Below are positions 63,190-64,000 of a DNA stretch of 64,000 nt, one piece after another. Each line of letters opens with the position of its first letter. Within the stretch, counting starts at the first letter, position 1. The notes beneath the pieces are model-generated. The model was not told the origin of the DNA. It saw nothing but the letters and a program-made list of their open reading frames with translations, and did no database searches. The DNA is from Corydoras sp. C115 (taxonomy: Eukaryota > Chordata > Actinopteri > Siluriformes > Callichthyidae), in the NCBI GenBank assembly GCA_019802505.1, contig JAFMOC010000003.1:5575001-5639000 (forward strand). The letters run 5' to 3'. The position numbers and the translations under genes were made by a program.

Positions 63190-63300
63190 GGTCTTAAGGT
63201 CCTTACTTAAGGGCCCACATTGGTAACATTATTCAATTTGGAATCTAAACACCCAATCCTCAGATTGATAGACCAAAACCCTAACTACTGAGCTTAAACA
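63190..63300 (-). mobile_element. Second tRNA-derived SINE family, partial
   Basis: Plus-strand 'gggcccacattggtaac', 'cctcagattgatag' and 'ccctaactactgagct' are the complement of the family middle and head. Confidence 0.75.
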
Positions 63301-63384
63301 CCCACCAGAAAGATGTTAAATAGCATACCAAGTTCTCATCATTACATAAAATTTCATGATCTAGATTAAAGACAATAATCAACC

Positions 63385-63450
63385 ATCCCTAGTTTGAACA
63401 CTTTTTGATTGCCAGCGCATTACTCTTATAACTGAGCCACCACCCTCAAC
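63385..63450 (-). mobile_element. tRNA-derived SINE head fragment
   Basis: The minus strand reads 'gggtggtggctcagttataa' followed by 'gcgctggcaatcaaaaag', an A-box-bearing SINE head. Too short to assign. Confidence 0.45.
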
Positions 63451-63454
63451 GGTG

Positions 63455-63830
63455 CCATATTAAATGAGGCATCTCAATTTTTCAATAGAAAATATTTCAA
63501 TTAGATTTTATTAAATGTAAGCTAAAGGCTCAGTAAAGCTTTTGAGGAGAAAAAAATATTACCAGCTACAGTAATGTACTAATGGATTATATATCAGACA
63601 AACCTTCTGCAGAATGTAAAAATTCATTTTATTATTCCATTGCCCATGCATATGTGGCTGAAAATAAAATCATAATCAGCACATCTCTTTGAAAAAGATG
63701 TTCATTCTTCATGCACAGACTGAACCAGTTTACTGAGAACACATATTCTTGCCCTTAACTACATTTATTTGACCCAACATTTCTGTAGGTGGTTTGTACA
63801 TGTTTTATATATAATATATATTATAAGGAG
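63455..63830. other. Unrecognised AT-rich sequence
   Basis: No supported feature. Confidence 0.4.
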
Positions 63831-63831
63831 C

Positions 63832-64000
63832 ATCACAGAACAGGTATAATTTGGGTGATGTATTGTTTATTGTCAGTTTTGCAGTGGCACTGATGCAGTG
63901 AGGGGGTTTTAGTGCACCAGTGCTGCTATAATTTCATTTAAATACCTCAATGACACTGCTGGAATGAGAATAATATATTTGGTATTTTTATTCCAACACT
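63832..64000 (-). mobile_element. MITE copy cut by the window edge
   Basis: 'gtgatgtattgtttattgtc', 'gcactgatgcagtgag' and 'gacactgctgg' follow the reverse complement of 930-1080 closely and in order. It therefore belongs to the same family as the element at 0.8-1.2 kb, in the opposite orientation. Confidence 0.8.

Overview
The window looks like intergenic or intronic DNA from a teleost fish. It is probably an ostariophysan, and a catfish-like genome is my best guess. The evidence is the repeat content: about two dozen copies of a tRNA-headed SINE with the V-SINE/DANA/Mermaid-type central block, several Tc1-type DNA transposons of families common in fish, L2/CR1-group LINE fragments, solo LTRs and very long (TA)n tracts. 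I found no host protein-coding exon and no functional RNA gene. Every recognisable coding segment belongs to a mobile element, and all but one are broken.

Layout. 1-6 kb: a small palindromic MITE, then a nested cluster of SINEs, (TA)n tracts and a Tc1-type element with an intact 347-residue transposase (2237-3280, minus strand). The cluster is bracketed by two ~145 bp direct repeats. 6.6-8.4 kb: a Ty3/gypsy pol fragment, then an L2-type LINE reverse transcriptase in antisense. 11.0-12.6 kb and 15.5-17.1 kb: two near-complete Tc1-type elements with long terminal inverted repeats and dead transposases. 19-31 kb: scattered SINEs, two LINE fragments and a decayed transposase split by (TA)n. 32.1-33.7 kb: another Tc1-type element. 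36-37 kb: a ~1 kb hAT-type non-autonomous element with an 8-bp target duplication. 39.5-41.0 kb: a second copy of the 15.5 kb element, in inverted orientation. 42.2-43.7 kb: two LTR-like GC-rich blocks, one an 857-bp solo LTR with a 5-bp target duplication. 46.4-47.3 kb: an internally deleted Tc1 transposase. 48.8-49.6 kb: a direct-repeat pair around a GC-rich core of unknown nature. 51-57 kb: more SINEs, a SCAN-like gag scrap and a LINE 3' end. 57.6-58.1 kb: a second solo LTR. 59.7-64 kb: SINEs, two decayed Tc1-type remnants, and at the edge another copy of the MITE seen at 0.8 kb.

There is no operon or pathway here. The interactions are between parasites. The intact transposase at 2.2-3.3 kb sits in an element that has lost one end, so it could only act on other copies. 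The SINEs depend on a LINE reverse transcriptase supplied elsewhere, and several still show clean 12-13 bp target-site duplications. The long stretches between repeats are AT-rich and show nothing I can name. I see no strong candidate for a new biological system. The best leads are structural: the one-ended intact transposase, reciprocal A-box gain and loss in the SINE, SINE-(TA)n-SINE arrays, and two unexplained direct-repeat pairs.
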